Assembly (NCBI GenBank): GCA_944322605.1
Contig: CALUPD010000037.1
Location: 1 to 64,000, forward strand
Length of the DNA stretch: 64,000 nt
From: an uncultured Bacteroidales bacterium
GTDB taxonomy: Bacteria > Bacteroidota > Bacteroidia > Bacteroidales > UBA932
Direction: 5' to 3'
This document shows positions 1 to 9,864 of the stretch, piece by piece. A program made the position numbers and the translations under genes. The first letter of the stretch is position 1. Each line of letters opens with the position of its first letter. The notes below the pieces were generated by a model. The model was not told the DNA's origin. It saw only the letters and a list, made by a program, of their open reading frames with translations, and did not search any database.

Positions 1-93
1 TACATCGGCTTCTGTCTTGAACTGACTAATAAACTCCTTGCTTAACACCTCATCAGGCACTACTTGATTCTTTTCTTTCATGTTCTTCTTCAT
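1..93 (-). CDS. IS256-family transposase, N-terminus only (runs off window)
   Basis: The first 31 codons are visible on the minus strand and the gene continues past the left edge. The N-terminus (KNQVVPDEVLSKEFISQF, then KTEADV) has the lysine-rich start and the Phe-lysine-threonine-x-x-aspartate-valine segment typical of IS256/Mutator-type transposases of Bacteroidota. No catalytic DDE residue is inside the window, so activity cannot be judged. The start is the ATG at 93. The second Met, four codons later, is an alternative. The family call comes from recognising the N-terminus and rests on a short stretch. Confidence 0.6.
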   Translation of the reverse strand, partial: MKKNMKEKNQVVPDEVLSKEFISQFKTEADV

Positions 94-175
94 TTTGCAA
101 ATGTATAAATTTAAAAATACGAGACTCCTTTCTGAATCCCGTATTTCCATTTACACAAAATATTTTATAGTGCCC
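1..175 (-). mobile_element. End of an IS256-family insertion sequence
   Basis: Upstream of the transposase start there is an AT-rich leader that ends in GGGCACTATAAAATATTTTG (minus strand, starting near 175), followed by TGTAAA. IS256 elements commonly end in inverted repeats containing TTTACACAAA-like sequence, so the outer end is placed at about 175. The other end and any target duplication lie outside the window, so the boundary is an inference. Confidence 0.45.
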
Positions 176-249
176 GGAAAACACAAAGGAGGCCGCATCG
201 CGCATTTGCGATACGACCTCCTCTATTTTACCGCACGGCACTACCGAGA

Positions 250-681
250 TTAGCAGATTTCAATCTGGCGTTCCTGGTTTTTCTGCACTGTTACTTCTTT
301 CTTAGGCATTTCTATATGAAGCACGCCGTGTTCCATTTTAGCCTGGATCTTGCTTTCATCCACTTCGTCAGGGAGTATAAAGCTCTGCTTGAATGAAGTG
401 TAGGCAAAATCGCGACGAAGGTAAGTACCTTTCTTTTCAGACTTTTCCTCATTTTCGGATTTCTTTTCCAATGAAATGGTAAGTTCGTTGTCCGGACTAA
501 GGTTGATCTTAAAATCATCCTTCGTCATGCCCGGCGCCGCAACTTCTATATCGAAACTTTTTTCATTTTCTATGATGTTCACGGCTGGCGATGCAAACTG
601 ATGGCTTTCAATCCACCTGTCTCCGAAAAAGTCGTCAAACAAGCTCGGTAACCAATTCTGATTTCTAACTACTGGTTTCAT
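250..681 (-). CDS. Small heat-shock protein, Hsp20/alpha-crystallin family
   Basis: This is an ATP-independent cytoplasmic holdase that keeps unfolding proteins soluble for DnaK/ClpB. The N-terminal WLPSLFDDFFGDRW segment is followed by an alpha-crystallin domain (about residues 35-130) with the hallmark VAAPGMTKDDF and the beta-strand segment GVLHIEMPKK near the C-terminus. The length, about 143 residues, is usual for the family. TGGAGG on the minus strand (690-695) sits 8 nt from the ATG at 681, so that start is preferred over the in-frame ATGs at 687 and 696. The gene stands alone between the IS end and a repeat-filled region. No regulatory heat-shock element was recognised. Confidence 0.9.
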   Translation of the reverse strand: MKPVVRNQNWLPSLFDDFFGDRWIESHQFASPAVNIIENEKSFDIEVAAPGMTKDDFKINLSPDNELTISLEKKSENEEKSEKKGTYLRRDFAYTSFKQSFILPDEVDESKIQAKMEHGVLHIEMPKKEVTVQKNQERQIEIC

Positions 682-960
682 AATCATATCCTCCATTTTT
701 ATTATTTTTCTTTTTTGTTCCCGGCAACCGCTTCGATTCGTCCGGATTTATCCGGCCCGCCCCGATCGGCAGCCTGCTGTTTTTGTCCTCTGCTTTCGCA
801 GATTCACTATATGATATAACAAATGCCATACCCGCATTAAAATCGTCCGATTTTCGGACAAATTGACATGCAATTTTATTATATTATGCCATATTGACAT
901 AACCAACTGTCGATTTGACACGAGGCAATCATTTCTGACTTCCAGGGCGGAAATAAATAT

Positions 961-1124
961 CAAAATATGAATCCACGTCACCAGTTATTACAACATTGAT
1001 ATTGAGCATATTACAAATGACAGACGTGGAGAAGTGCCTTCAAAAAACACGACCAATCCACGTCAATTTTTATCAGTTCATTGATAATGAATTAGTTAGA
1101 AAATAGACAGGTGGACAGATAATT
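961..1124 (+). repeat. Composite palindromic element, copy 1
   Basis: Four short arms alternate in orientation: TCCACGTC (972-979), GACGTGGA (1023-1030), TCCACGTC (1057-1064) and GTGGACAGATAATT (from 1111). The loops between paired arms are 43 and 46 nt. The 26-nt core between arms 2 and 3 is in the same orientation as in copies 2, 5 and 6. In this copy the arms read CGTC/GACG where most others read CGCC/GGCG, a paired change. Confidence 0.8.
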
Positions 1125-1140
1125 CTGATTTACCACGCCC

Positions 1141-1723
1141 GGCAATAGACTAAGGCGCACTCAAAAAAAATCAGACACAAAGACACCTTTATAAGCAAGG
1201 CAGGCATTGGAAGAAAAGCCAAGCGATTGCAAATCATCAACCCTTAAGGCAGAACATGGCTGCCAGCACTGCAAGCAACCGCAAGGCAGAACCACGCTCC
1301 AAAGCCTATGCCGATACCCGCCAGGAAGCCCCGAAGAACCCCGGAATCACGCCTCCATGGCCAAGCCCGGAAATCAGGCCGCCAGCACTGCAAGCGACCG
1401 CAAGGCAGGACTACGCCTCTAACGTCCTGCCGTATTTTTTACTAACGGGAACGCCAATCACGCCAAGAAGCATGAGCAACAGAAGCACGAAGAATCCACG
1501 GAATACGTCTCCGTGGTTAAGTCCGGCAATCCGGCCGCCCGCACTGCAAGCGACCGCAAGGCAGAACTATGCCTCTATCGTCCTGCCATACTTTTTCCTG
1601 ATGGAAACGCCGATCACGCCAAGAAGCATGAGCAGCAAAAGCCCCGAAGAACCCCGGAAACACGCCTGCGCGGCCAAGCCCGGCAATCAGGCTGCCGCGC
1701 GGCAAGCGACACGCAAGGCAGGA
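1141..1723. repeat. Tandem array copying the 3' end of the YfhO-like gene
   Basis: The last ~80 nt of the adjacent minus-strand gene (1724-1805) recur, diverged, at 1567-1650 and 1411-1492, a spacing of 156-157 nt. The preceding block (GCAAGCGACCGCAAGGCAG) recurs at about 1268, 1388, 1548 and 1703. Open frames across this stretch follow the repeat and have no gene-like features. The part from 697 to 960 holds no recognisable feature. Confidence 0.75.
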
Positions 1724-4216
1724 CTACGCCTCTAACGTCCTGCCGTACTTTTTCCTGATGGAAACGCCGATCACGCCAAGAAGCATGAGCAACAAAAGCC
1801 CCGAAGAGCATCTCGACCATGCCTGGCCCTTTAGAATCGACTCCGGCTGGAAATAAAACTCGATTTCATGGGTTCCGGCAGGAAGCCTTAAAGCCCTAAG
1901 CACATAATCCGCCCTAATGATGTCAGCCTCCTCGCCATCGACATAAGCCTTCCACCCTGCCGGATAATAGACCTCGCTAAACACAGCCAAGTTTTCGGTC
2001 GAAGAACTATAGCTGTACTTCAACCTGTTAGGCGCATATGAAAGAAGTTCTATCACAGCCGCGCTGTCCGCAGCCGAAAAATCCAGCCCCTCGACGGAAG
2101 CCCCGAACTCGTCTGCAATGACAGCCGTCCTCGAAGGATCTATCGCCGAAAGCTTCAGTATCTCCTCATCGGCATCTGCCGCATTTTCTATGGAAGAAAC
2201 GAACCACGCATTGCCCAACGCATGCCTGTTCACCACCGGAGGCATGGTAGGATCCACTATTATATATTTGGTATTGAGCATGGAGAGAATCGGGTAATAC
2301 GCCAGGCTGTCCTCTATTTCCCCAAGAGTCCTCGCCTTGGATATGTTTCTTCCGAACCTGCTCATTTCAGGAGCAATGCCGTAGGTAATGAGATCCTGGT
2401 ATCTCTGAAGCTTGGCAGGGCTATAGCCGCCTATCGTCTTGTGGAAATAAGAAGGATGCGCGTCATTGAAAGTATTGACGGTCATATCGAGAACCCTGTA
2501 ATCAGGATCATCGTCCTCCAAAATCAGCTTGTCGACGGTCCTCGGCTCGAACTGGTTTTCGAACTGCTGCTTCGCGATAAAATGGGAATTGTTAAGATAC
2601 CTCTTGTCGACGCCCCACATGTCAAAAAGGACCAGCAGGGCAAGAAGAAGGATCGAATAAGGATATTTTATGGTCTTGTTCCAGCCGAGATAAAGCACGA
2701 GCGAAGCTACTATCACGAACCCGAAACTCCTCCACGCATCGCTTACGAGAAGGTCGGCCCTGTCTTCCCTCAGGGACTGTGCAAGAACCTGAGGAAGGGA
2801 TGAATCCGACTGCGATATGAAATTGCCCGCAAGCGACGGGATGAGGGCGAAAAGAAGAATCAGCCCGGCAGTCACTCCGGTAGCAATTATGAATCCCTTC
2901 CTGAACCTGTCCGTAGAATATTCGCCCTTGAATATCTTGTCGAGGACCAATATACCGAGCAGAGGAACGGTCATCTGCAAGATTACCAGAATCATGGATA
3001 CCGTCCTGAACTTGCTGTACATCGGAACGTAATCGAAGAAGAACTCGGTAAGGAAAAGAAGGTGATAGCCCCATGAAAGCAGAACCGCAAGAACGGAAAC
3101 CGCAATCAGCCACCATTTATAAGGGCCTTTGTAAAGCACGCATCCGAGGACGAAAAGGAATATCGTGACCGCGCCGAGGTACATAGGACCCGCCGTGAAA
3201 GGCTGTTCACCCCAATACAAAGGCATCTGCCTGATTATCTGCCCTGCGCCTTGGTACCCATTGGACACGAGGGCCTTATATGTTTCAGAATCCCTGTCGA
3301 GCTCGCCGACCGAAGCCCCGCCCTTGAAATCGGGAATCAGCAGATTCATGGTCTCCCCCGGAGAATAAGACCATGCCGTCGCATATTCTATGTCAAGCCC
3401 GCTGCCGCTCTTTGCGCTGCCGGGGTTCTGGCCTATGGTCAGTTCAGAGCCGCCTCGCATGGAATATCCGGCATACTCGTAAGTAGGCCACAAATGGTTT
3501 ATGTTCGTCGCTATGCCTATCAGCCCGCATACGAGAAGCAGGGCCGATGTCTTGAAAAACGCAGGAAGGGTCTTATCCTTGATTGCCATCACAAGCCTTG
3601 CTATGGCATAGCCGAGGACTATTATCGCAAGATAATATGTTATCTGAGGATGGTTTGCCTTTATCTGGAAAGAAAGGGCGAATGCGAAAAGCACCGACCC
3701 GAGGACAGGCTTCTTCCGGTAGGCATACACCAAAGCGGCTATCACCCAAGGCATAAGGGCTATCGCCACCATCTTCGAGTTATGTCCGACCTGGATTATC
3801 TGCATGTTGTATGAACAGAACGTGACCGCGATCGCGCCGAGAATGGAGAGATACACGTTCGCCCCGAACGCAAGGAACATCAGGAACGAGCCTATCAGGG
3901 AAATAAGCAGATAGCTGGCCGGCCTTTCGCCTACGAAGAGCAGCTTGTACAGCGGCTCGGTATAATCGCCCTGATAAACAATCGAAATCGGCACGGCAGG
4001 CATTCCTGAAAACATCGAATTGGTCCAGTAAGTCGGATCATCCGGATGCTCCTGGTTATATGTAACAATCTCATTCGCCATGCCGTTCCATGCGGATATA
4101 TCGGACTGGTTGACAATCTTTCCTTTGAAAAGTTCCGGGGCATAGGCATATGCCAGGACAGCAAACGCAATGACCGCCAAAACATAAGGTAACGCTTTTT
4201 TCAATGTCGTATTCAT
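1724..4216 (-). CDS. YfhO-like polytopic membrane protein (GT-C-type fold)
   Basis: This large inner-membrane protein of 830 residues resembles the YfhO family, which has a GT-C glycosyltransferase-like membrane architecture and is linked in other bacteria to sugar modification of surface polymers. An N-terminal hydrophobic segment (residues 9-27) is followed by an extracytoplasmic loop, about a dozen membrane segments, a soluble C-terminal domain (about 540-790) and a last membrane helix before a basic tail (IRKKYGRTLEA). The conserved-looking NHPQITYYL and VGHNSKMVAIALMPW segments are typical of Bacteroidota members. It lies 249 bp downstream of a glycosyltransferase gene, which fits a role in surface glycans. 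Its exact substrate is unknown. The stop and last codons are repeated downstream. Confidence 0.8.
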   Translation of the reverse strand: MNTTLKKALPYVLAVIAFAVLAYAYAPELFKGKIVNQSDISAWNGMANEIVTYNQEHPDDPTYWTNSMFSGMPAVPISIVYQGDYTEPLYKLLFVGERPASYLLISLIGSFLMFLAFGANVYLSILGAIAVTFCSYNMQIIQVGHNSKMVAIALMPWVIAALVYAYRKKPVLGSVLFAFALSFQIKANHPQITYYLAIIVLGYAIARLVMAIKDKTLPAFFKTSALLLVCGLIGIATNINHLWPTYEYAGYSMRGGSELTIGQNPGSAKSGSGLDIEYATAWSYSPGETMNLLIPDFKGGASVGELDRDSETYKALVSNGYQGAGQIIRQMPLYWGEQPFTAGPMYLGAVTIFLFVLGCVLYKGPYKWWLIAVSVLAVLLSWGYHLLFLTEFFFDYVPMYSKFRTVSMILVILQMTVPLLGILVLDKIFKGEYSTDRFRKGFIIATGVTAGLILLFALIPSLAGNFISQSDSSLPQVLAQSLREDRADLLVSDAWRSFGFVIVASLVLYLGWNKTIKYPYSILLLALLVLFDMWGVDKRYLNNSHFIAKQQFENQFEPRTVDKLILEDDDPDYRVLDMTVNTFNDAHPSYFHKTIGGYSPAKLQRYQDLITYGIAPEMSRFGRNISKARTLGEIEDSLAYYPILSMLNTKYIIVDPTMPPVVNRHALGNAWFVSSIENAADADEEILKLSAIDPSRTAVIADEFGASVEGLDFSAADSAAVIELLSYAPNRLKYSYSSSTENLAVFSEVYYPAGWKAYVDGEEADIIRADYVLRALRLPAGTHEIEFYFQPESILKGQAWSRCSSGLLLLMLLGVIGVSIRKKYGRTLEA

Positions 4217-4465
4217 GTTCTTGTATTTTTGTCTTTAATAATCCGTGCGGCAGGCAAAGCCGATCATTCACGCCCGGCACCTCCGCTGAAATTTTATCGG
4301 AATCCGGCCCTGTTCCGCCTTGAACGGGGAATGGAAGCCGAAACCTACGCTGAAAGCTCACCTGAACCCGACTCCACGCCGTTCATGGATAGCGGCATTC
4401 AGCCATTAAAGCATGCAATGCCGACGTTCCATGAGGCAAGGCCGCGACCATGCTGCGGCATGACC

Positions 4466-5776
4466 TCATTCAAGGGTATCCATAAGGTCCACCAAAGAGC
4501 CCGTAAGCTCGCGGCGCGAATATTTCTTCACCTGTTCCTCATCGAAATCAGCATTCAAGGAACCGGCCTTGAATTCGAAATACTTTTTCCTTATGAACTC
4601 GTAAACTCCTTTGTAATCCGAGAACTCGAAAATCTCCCCGGCCTTGCACTCATGAAGGACCTTCCCGAGATCCCCGTCCACCGGGCCTATTGCAAGCACC
4701 GGCCTTCCGGCAGCAAGGTATTCGAAGAATTTCCCGGTCAGTATCGCGCCCGACTCAGGCTCGTCGCGAAGCGGAAGCAGAAGAAGGGCCGCCGACATCT
4801 GCACCTCGGTTATTTCCTTGTGCGGAATATATTTCACGTACTCCAAGCATTTGCCGAGCCTCGTCTTGCCTATCTCATCGATTATATATTCGTCAGTTTC
4901 GCCTATCAGCTTAATGGACAAGTCCTTTTCAAATCCGGGAATATCGGAGCAAAGCCTGTCCAATGCCTTCCATATGTTGTAAGGATCTCCGTCCCTTATC
5001 ATAAGCCCGGTATGCACAAGAGAGAACACGTCGTTCACGGAAGCTTCGGCCTTTATGAAATCGTCCTCGTCGAACCCGTTGGTAATCACAGTTATTTTCT
5101 CCGACGGCACAATCCGCGAAAAATCCTTTTTCATCGTTTCCGAGACCACGATAATGTTGTCCGCGCTCCTGAGGACATCCCTCTCAAGCTTCCTGTGCCT
5201 TTTCCTTATGAAAGGAAGCATCTTCATATGCTTGAAATAGAACATGTTCGTCCACGGGTCCCTGAAATCGGCAATCCACGGGCACGGTATATGTTCAGTC
5301 AGCTTTTTCGCTATCAGATGCATGGAATGCGGAGGCCCGGTGCTGATTATGAGGTCTACCGGATGGTTGCGCAAATATTCCCTGAGAAAACGCACGGACG
5401 GGCCGATCCATCCGCAACGCGGATCCGGGATAAAGAAATTCGAGCGGACCACATTCGCAAGCCATGCAGAAAATCCGTTTCCTTCAGGCTTGTCCGAAGA
5501 ATTGACCCTCGAATTTCCTATGTCGCCTTTCGAAATTCCGAATATTTTCCTGTATGCGGCATACGGTTCCGTTATGGGGGACTTGATGACTTCCGTGCGC
5601 ACGTCTATGTCCTCGGACAGGCTGTCGTCACGAACTTTCATGTCGGGATTTTCCGGAGTATATATCACGGGCTGCCATCCGTATTCAGGAAGGTATTTGC
5701 TGAATTTAAGCCACCTCTGAACGCCGGAACCGCCGGCAGGAGGCCAATAATATGTAATAATCAATACTCTGTTCAA
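4466..5776 (-). CDS. Glycosyltransferase, group 1 (GT4-like)
   Basis: This is a cytoplasmic or membrane-associated glycosyltransferase of GT-B fold, about 436 residues. The N-terminus RVLIITYYWPPAGGSGVQRW is typical of the Bacteroidota GT4 proteins near polysaccharide genes. The C-terminal half contains the nucleotide-sugar region with the acidic pair and GAILTGKFFEYLAAGRPVLA. The start is set at the TTG at 5776 because homology-like sequence begins exactly there. The upstream ATG at 5812 would add a 12-residue Cys-rich leader that looks like leader DNA. It is transcribed divergently from mutS and precedes the YfhO-like gene. Donor and acceptor cannot be told from sequence. Confidence 0.85.
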   Translation of the reverse strand: MNRVLIITYYWPPAGGSGVQRWLKFSKYLPEYGWQPVIYTPENPDMKVRDDSLSEDIDVRTEVIKSPITEPYAAYRKIFGISKGDIGNSRVNSSDKPEGNGFSAWLANVVRSNFFIPDPRCGWIGPSVRFLREYLRNHPVDLIISTGPPHSMHLIAKKLTEHIPCPWIADFRDPWTNMFYFKHMKMLPFIRKRHRKLERDVLRSADNIIVVSETMKKDFSRIVPSEKITVITNGFDEDDFIKAEASVNDVFSLVHTGLMIRDGDPYNIWKALDRLCSDIPGFEKDLSIKLIGETDEYIIDEIGKTRLGKCLEYVKYIPHKEITEVQMSAALLLLPLRDEPESGAILTGKFFEYLAAGRPVLAIGPVDGDLGKVLHECKAGEIFEFSDYKGVYEFIRKKYFEFKAGSLNADFDEEQVKKYSRRELTGSLVDLMDTLE

Positions 5777-5833
5777 ACAAAGGCACTTTAAACAATAATG
5801 ACAAATGTACATGATATTTCCTTATTTTTAATA

Positions 5834-5841
5834 TATTTTTG
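5834..5841 (+). promoter_or_regulatory. Promoter -7 box of mutS
   Basis: TATTTTTG matches the Bacteroidota TAnnTTTG -7 consensus and lies 25 nt before the mutS ATG. A clear -33 TTTG is not seen at the right distance. Confidence 0.5.
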
Positions 5842-5866
5842 CATTCAAAACTTTTCATCATAAAGC

Positions 5867-8503
5867 ATGGACGAGAAAAAAACGGCGGAAAGCCCGCTGA
5901 TGAAACAATATTTCGAGATCAAGGCGCAGAATCCGGAAGCCATATTGCTATTCAGGGTCGGAGACTTCTACGAGACTTTCGGGCAAGACGCCGTGACAAC
6001 CAGCAAGGTGCTGGGCCTGATATTGACGAAAAAAGCAAGCGGGGCGAACACGCATACCGAACTTGCAGGCTTTCCCCATCATGCGATAGAGACCTACCTG
6101 CCAAAACTCATACGTGCAGGATACAAAGTCGCCGTCTGCGACCAGCTCGAAGACCCCAAGATGACAAAGAAATTAGTCAAAAGGGGAGTTACGGAACTCG
6201 TCACGCCGGGCGTGGTTTTCAACGACGGGATTCTTTCGAACAAAGAGAACAATTTCCTGGCGGCCCTGCATTACGAAAAGGACATAGCAGGAGCGGCCCT
6301 TCTCGACATATCCACAGGGACATTCAACATAGCACAAGGCTCGAAATCATACATAGAGACTCTGCTGTCACGGTTCGAACCCAAGGAGATCCTTGTCCAA
6401 AGATGCTGGAAAAAGGACACGGAACTCAAATTCGGAAACATGGCATGCGTCACCTGCATGGACGAATGGGCATTTGCCAAGGACTCTGCGACAGCCAAGC
6501 TAAAAGAGCATTTCGGCAGCGGCAGGCTGAAAGGATTCGGAGTGCTGCACCTTCCGGTCGCATTGGTGGCAGCCGGAGCCGCCCTCTCGTATCTCGAACT
6601 CACGCACCATACTGACATATCGCACATATGCGCAATAACAAGGATTGACGAGAACGATTTCGTCTGGATGGACAAGTTCACCGTAAGGAACTTGGAGATA
6701 TTCAGGTCGCTGTCGGAACATGACGGAGGGACTTCCCTGCTCGGGACGATAGACAGGACGAAATCCCCGATGGGAGGAAGGACATTAAGGGCATGGCTCG
6801 CCACGCCTCTGAAAGACCCGGAAAAAATCGCCGCAAGGCATCAGTGCGTGGAATACCTTGCAAGCGAAAGCCTTACCTGCGAAGAAATACGGGAAAGGAT
6901 CTCCGGAATAGGAGACATGGAAAGGATAATATCGAAAGCGGCAGCCGGAAAAATACTGCCGAGGGAACTGCTCCAGTTAAAGCGCGGCCTTGAACAGATA
7001 AAGCCTTTGAAGGAACTGTGCATGTACAGCAACGTGCCGCAAATGATCCGTATAGCCGGACAGTTCGACCCCTGCGAAAGCCTCGTCGGGGAAATAAACA
7101 GGACGATTCTCGAAGACACGGCCCAGCAGATAGGCAAGGGGCCCGTAATCGCCGGAGGTGTCAATGCGGAATTGGACAGCCTAAGGGATATTTCATCCAA
7201 CGGGAAAGCCGTCCTCGACGACATGGTCGCGGCCGAAACGGAAAAAACCGGCATATCTTCACTTAAAATAGGATACAACAACGTTTTCGGATATTATTTC
7301 GAAGTAAGGAACACCCACAAGGACAAAGTGCCGGAAAGCTGGACAAGAAAGCAGACCCTCGTCAACGCGGAACGCTACATCACTCCCCAGCTGAAGGAGT
7401 ACGAAGAAAGGATACTCGGCGCGGAAGACAGGATTCTCGCCATCGAACAGCAGATTTATGCGAACCTCGTCCAGAAAACGCAAAGGGAAGTCCTCAGCAT
7501 AAGGAACAACGCCGGAGCAGTCGGAACGCTCGACACCCTCGCCGCATTCGCCGACCTGGCAGTGACGAACAATTATTGCAAGCCCGTAGTGGACGACTCT
7601 GACGTAATAGACATAAAGGGAGGCAGGCATCCGGTAATCGAAACGAGAATGCCGGCAGGAGAGGAATACGTAGCCAACGATGTCCTGCTCGACAATTCCG
7701 ATTGCCAGATAATAATACTGACAGGGCCTAACATGGCCGGAAAGTCGGCATTGCTGAGGCAGACCGCCCTGATCGTGCTGATGGCGCAAATCGGCTCGTT
7801 CGTACCGGCCACGTCCGCAAGGATAGGATACGCCGACAAGATATTCACGCGAGTCGGGGCTTCGGACAACATATCCAAAGGAGAATCCACATTCATGGTC
7901 GAGATGCTCGAAACGGCCAGCATCCTCCATAACCTTTCATCAAGGTCTCTCATCCTGCTCGATGAAATCGGCAGGGGAACAAGCACATATGACGGAATGT
8001 CCATAGCATGGGCAATAGTAGAATACCTCCACGAACATCCTGAAAAGGCTAAAACACTGTTCGCCACCCACTACCACGAGCTGAACGAGCTGGAAAAGAT
8101 TTTCCCCCGGGTACACAACTTCCATATATCGACAAAAGAAGTCAACGGCAAAATCATCTTTCTCAGAAAGCTATGCAGGGGCGGGGTAGCTCACAGCTTC
8201 GGCATCCATGTGGCAAGAATCGCAGGAATGCCTTCAAAAGTAATCTATATCGCCGAACAGAAGCTTAAAGAGCTGGAGCAGATGCGGGAGGCAGAAGAGA
8301 TAAAGACCTCCGGGAATAATGAGCCCCGGACCGCAAAAGCCGCACAGAAAGAAAACGCAGTGCAGCTTTCGCTGTTCACCCTCGACGACCCGCTGCTCGC
8401 CGAAATCCGCAAGGAATTGGAAAGCCTCGACCTCAACAAAATGTCGCCGCTCGACACATTCGACAAGCTACGCTCCCTGAAACAGAAACTCGGCGTGGAA
8501 TAG
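5867..8503 (+). CDS. mutS: DNA mismatch repair protein MutS
   Basis: MutS recognises mismatches and small loops and recruits MutL in an ATP-dependent way. The protein has 878 residues, the normal length. The mismatch-wedging Phe-x-Glu motif is in GDFYETFG (F34, E36). The clamp/core domains fill the middle. The ATPase has Walker A GPNMAGKS at 620-627, Walker B LILLDE with D699-E700 followed by the GRGTSTYDG signature, and FATHYHEL after it. The C-terminus with the dimerisation tail is complete. No motif is damaged, so repair should be functional. That matters because the surrounding genome is full of tandem duplications too long for MutS to correct. Confidence 0.98.
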   Translation: MDEKKTAESPLMKQYFEIKAQNPEAILLFRVGDFYETFGQDAVTTSKVLGLILTKKASGANTHTELAGFPHHAIETYLPKLIRAGYKVAVCDQLEDPKMTKKLVKRGVTELVTPGVVFNDGILSNKENNFLAALHYEKDIAGAALLDISTGTFNIAQGSKSYIETLLSRFEPKEILVQRCWKKDTELKFGNMACVTCMDEWAFAKDSATAKLKEHFGSGRLKGFGVLHLPVALVAAGAALSYLELTHHTDISHICAITRIDENDFVWMDKFTVRNLEIFRSLSEHDGGTSLLGTIDRTKSPMGGRTLRAWLATPLKDPEKIAARHQCVEYLASESLTCEEIRERISGIGDMERIISKAAAGKILPRELLQLKRGLEQIKPLKELCMYSNVPQMIRIAGQFDPCESLVGEINRTILEDTAQQIGKGPVIAGGVNAELDSLRDISSNGKAVLDDMVAAETEKTGISSLKIGYNNVFGYYFEVRNTHKDKVPESWTRKQTLVNAERYITPQLKEYEERILGAEDRILAIEQQIYANLVQKTQREVLSIRNNAGAVGTLDTLAAFADLAVTNNYCKPVVDDSDVIDIKGGRHPVIETRMPAGEEYVANDVLLDNSDCQIIILTGPNMAGKSALLRQTALIVLMAQIGSFVPATSARIGYADKIFTRVGASDNISKGESTFMVEMLETASILHNLSSRSLILLDEIGRGTSTYDGMSIAWAIVEYLHEHPEKAKTLFATHYHELNELEKIFPRVHNFHISTKEVNGKIIFLRKLCRGGVAHSFGIHVARIAGMPSKVIYIAEQKLKELEQMREAEEIKTSGNNEPRTAKAAQKENAVQLSLFTLDDPLLAEIRKELESLDLNKMSPLDTFDKLRSLKQKLGVE

Positions 8504-9471
8504 AATCCTGTTGCGGCATGCGCCATGCCCTTAGTGAAATAACGTCACATGCCGGAACATCGCTTTTCTGGGTCATTACCCAAAAGGAATGCGGCTTAGT
8601 GAAATAACGCCATATGCCGGCACTTTCCATGCATTATGGTAGGCCGCATAATCTTCACCCGCAAGCATCCGTTTGATGTCTCGCCAGCCCTCTTTATTGA
8701 TAGGAAGCATGCATGATATTCGCCAGCAAGACGGACATGCTTTCTTCGAACCTGCCAAAACCGATTGGCAGAAATGCCAATGCTGCGGCGAACTAACCAT
8801 GACCGGCGACTTCAAAACCGGCCCCGGCCAAACCCCGGAGTTCTATTGCAGCGCATGCATATCGGATACTACGAAATTCGGTTCATGGAGGGTTGTAAGC
8901 CCGGACCTCTATTGCGGCGCATACATGTCCACGCATGGCAGAAGTTTGCGGCCGTTGCTGCGCATACATATTGCCTTGCAGAAATCACTCAGTCGTAGCG
9001 GCGCATACATGGTATCGGCCGTTGCTGTACACACATGCCCACGCCTTGCAGAAGTCACCGGCCCTATCGCCTTATTTAGCCATTGCAGCGCATAATTACT
9101 GACAGAAGACACTGTTCCTATCGCCTCGTTCTGCCGTTGCCTCGCATATTACTGACAGAAGACACCGTCCCCATAGCCTCGTTCTGCCGTAGCGGCGCAT
9201 GCATATCCGCACATGGCAGAAGTTTGCGGCCCTATCGCCTTATTCAGCCATTGCGGCGCATACATATTGCCTCGCAGAAGTCACTCAGCCATTGCGGCCC
9301 ATAATTGCATATTCGCGCAAGATAAGTGACCCCAGTTCTATTGCCTCGTTCTGCCGTAACAGCGCATACATATTGCCTCGCAGAAGTCACTCAGCCGTTG
9401 CAGCGCATAATTGCATATTCGCGCACGACAAGTTACCCCGGTTCTATCGCCTCGTTCTGTCGTTGCCGCGC
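8504..9471. repeat. Degenerate tandem repeat array downstream of mutS
   Basis: The block beginning CTTAGTGAAATAACG occurs at 8530 and 8595 (spacing 65). Between about 8900 and 9470, units with GCAGAAGTCACTCAGCC and CCTCGTTCTGCCGT recur many times with drift, the longest near-identical pair being about 105 nt apart. No gene is convincing here: an open frame at 8673-9095 has CxxC pairs but runs into the repeat. Confidence 0.65.
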
Positions 9472-9638
9472 ATAATTTAATGTCCACGCCTCGCTTTTAT
9501 ATGCCATTGATGCCCAGCGCTATATAAACCCAAAGCGTGGATTGATGCCCTCCAAAAACCCGACCAGTCCACGCCCCACTCTTGCTATATCGCTTGTAAC
9601 CTGACGGTTATGAATCAGCCGCCGTGGACGGATAATTC
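9472..9638 (+). repeat. Composite palindromic element, copy 2
   Basis: Arms are TCCACGCC (9483-9490), GCGTGGA (9535-9541), TCCACGCC (9568-9575) and GTGGACGGATAATT (9624-9637). The core after the second arm reads TTGATGCCCTCCAAAAACCC in the forward orientation. Loops are 44 and 48 nt. It abuts the end of the preceding tandem array. Confidence 0.8.
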
Positions 9639-9864
9639 GAGCGGCAGTCGCTTGGGGAGAGAATCCCGGGCTAACGTGAAACCGCCGGACTGATAATCTT
9701 ATGGGTACCGGCATGAGTTTTTTGCATTTTCATCGGATAATGCCTAAATTAGGCAAATGATTCCCTAACCGCCCATGCCTATGAAAAAATCCCCCATGTC
9801 TTTCCAATAGCTTCGGCAACAGCATCCTTGGAAACAAATACCATTCATAAACCAAACCACAAAC

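Noticed and set aside
961..1124. Composite palindromic element considered as an integron attC site
   Set aside because: No integron core site motif or integrase gene is present, and the copies flank a RAYT gene instead of gene cassettes.
1256..1735. Proline-rich open frame of about 159 codons upstream of the YfhO-like gene end
   Set aside because: It is made of tandem copies of the neighbouring gene's 3' end read on the opposite strand, so it has no independent support as a gene.
4229..5791. Long open frame on the plus strand opposite the glycosyltransferase gene
   Set aside because: It is antisense to a clearly recognisable glycosyltransferase, has Arg/His/Pro-rich composition without any domain, and follows from codon bias of the real gene.
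8673..9095. Open frame with two CxxC pairs (CQCCGEL, CSACISD) that could be a zinc-ribbon protein
   Set aside because: The frame runs into a tandem repeat array, has no ribosome-binding site and no recognisable family; the cysteines arise from repeat words.
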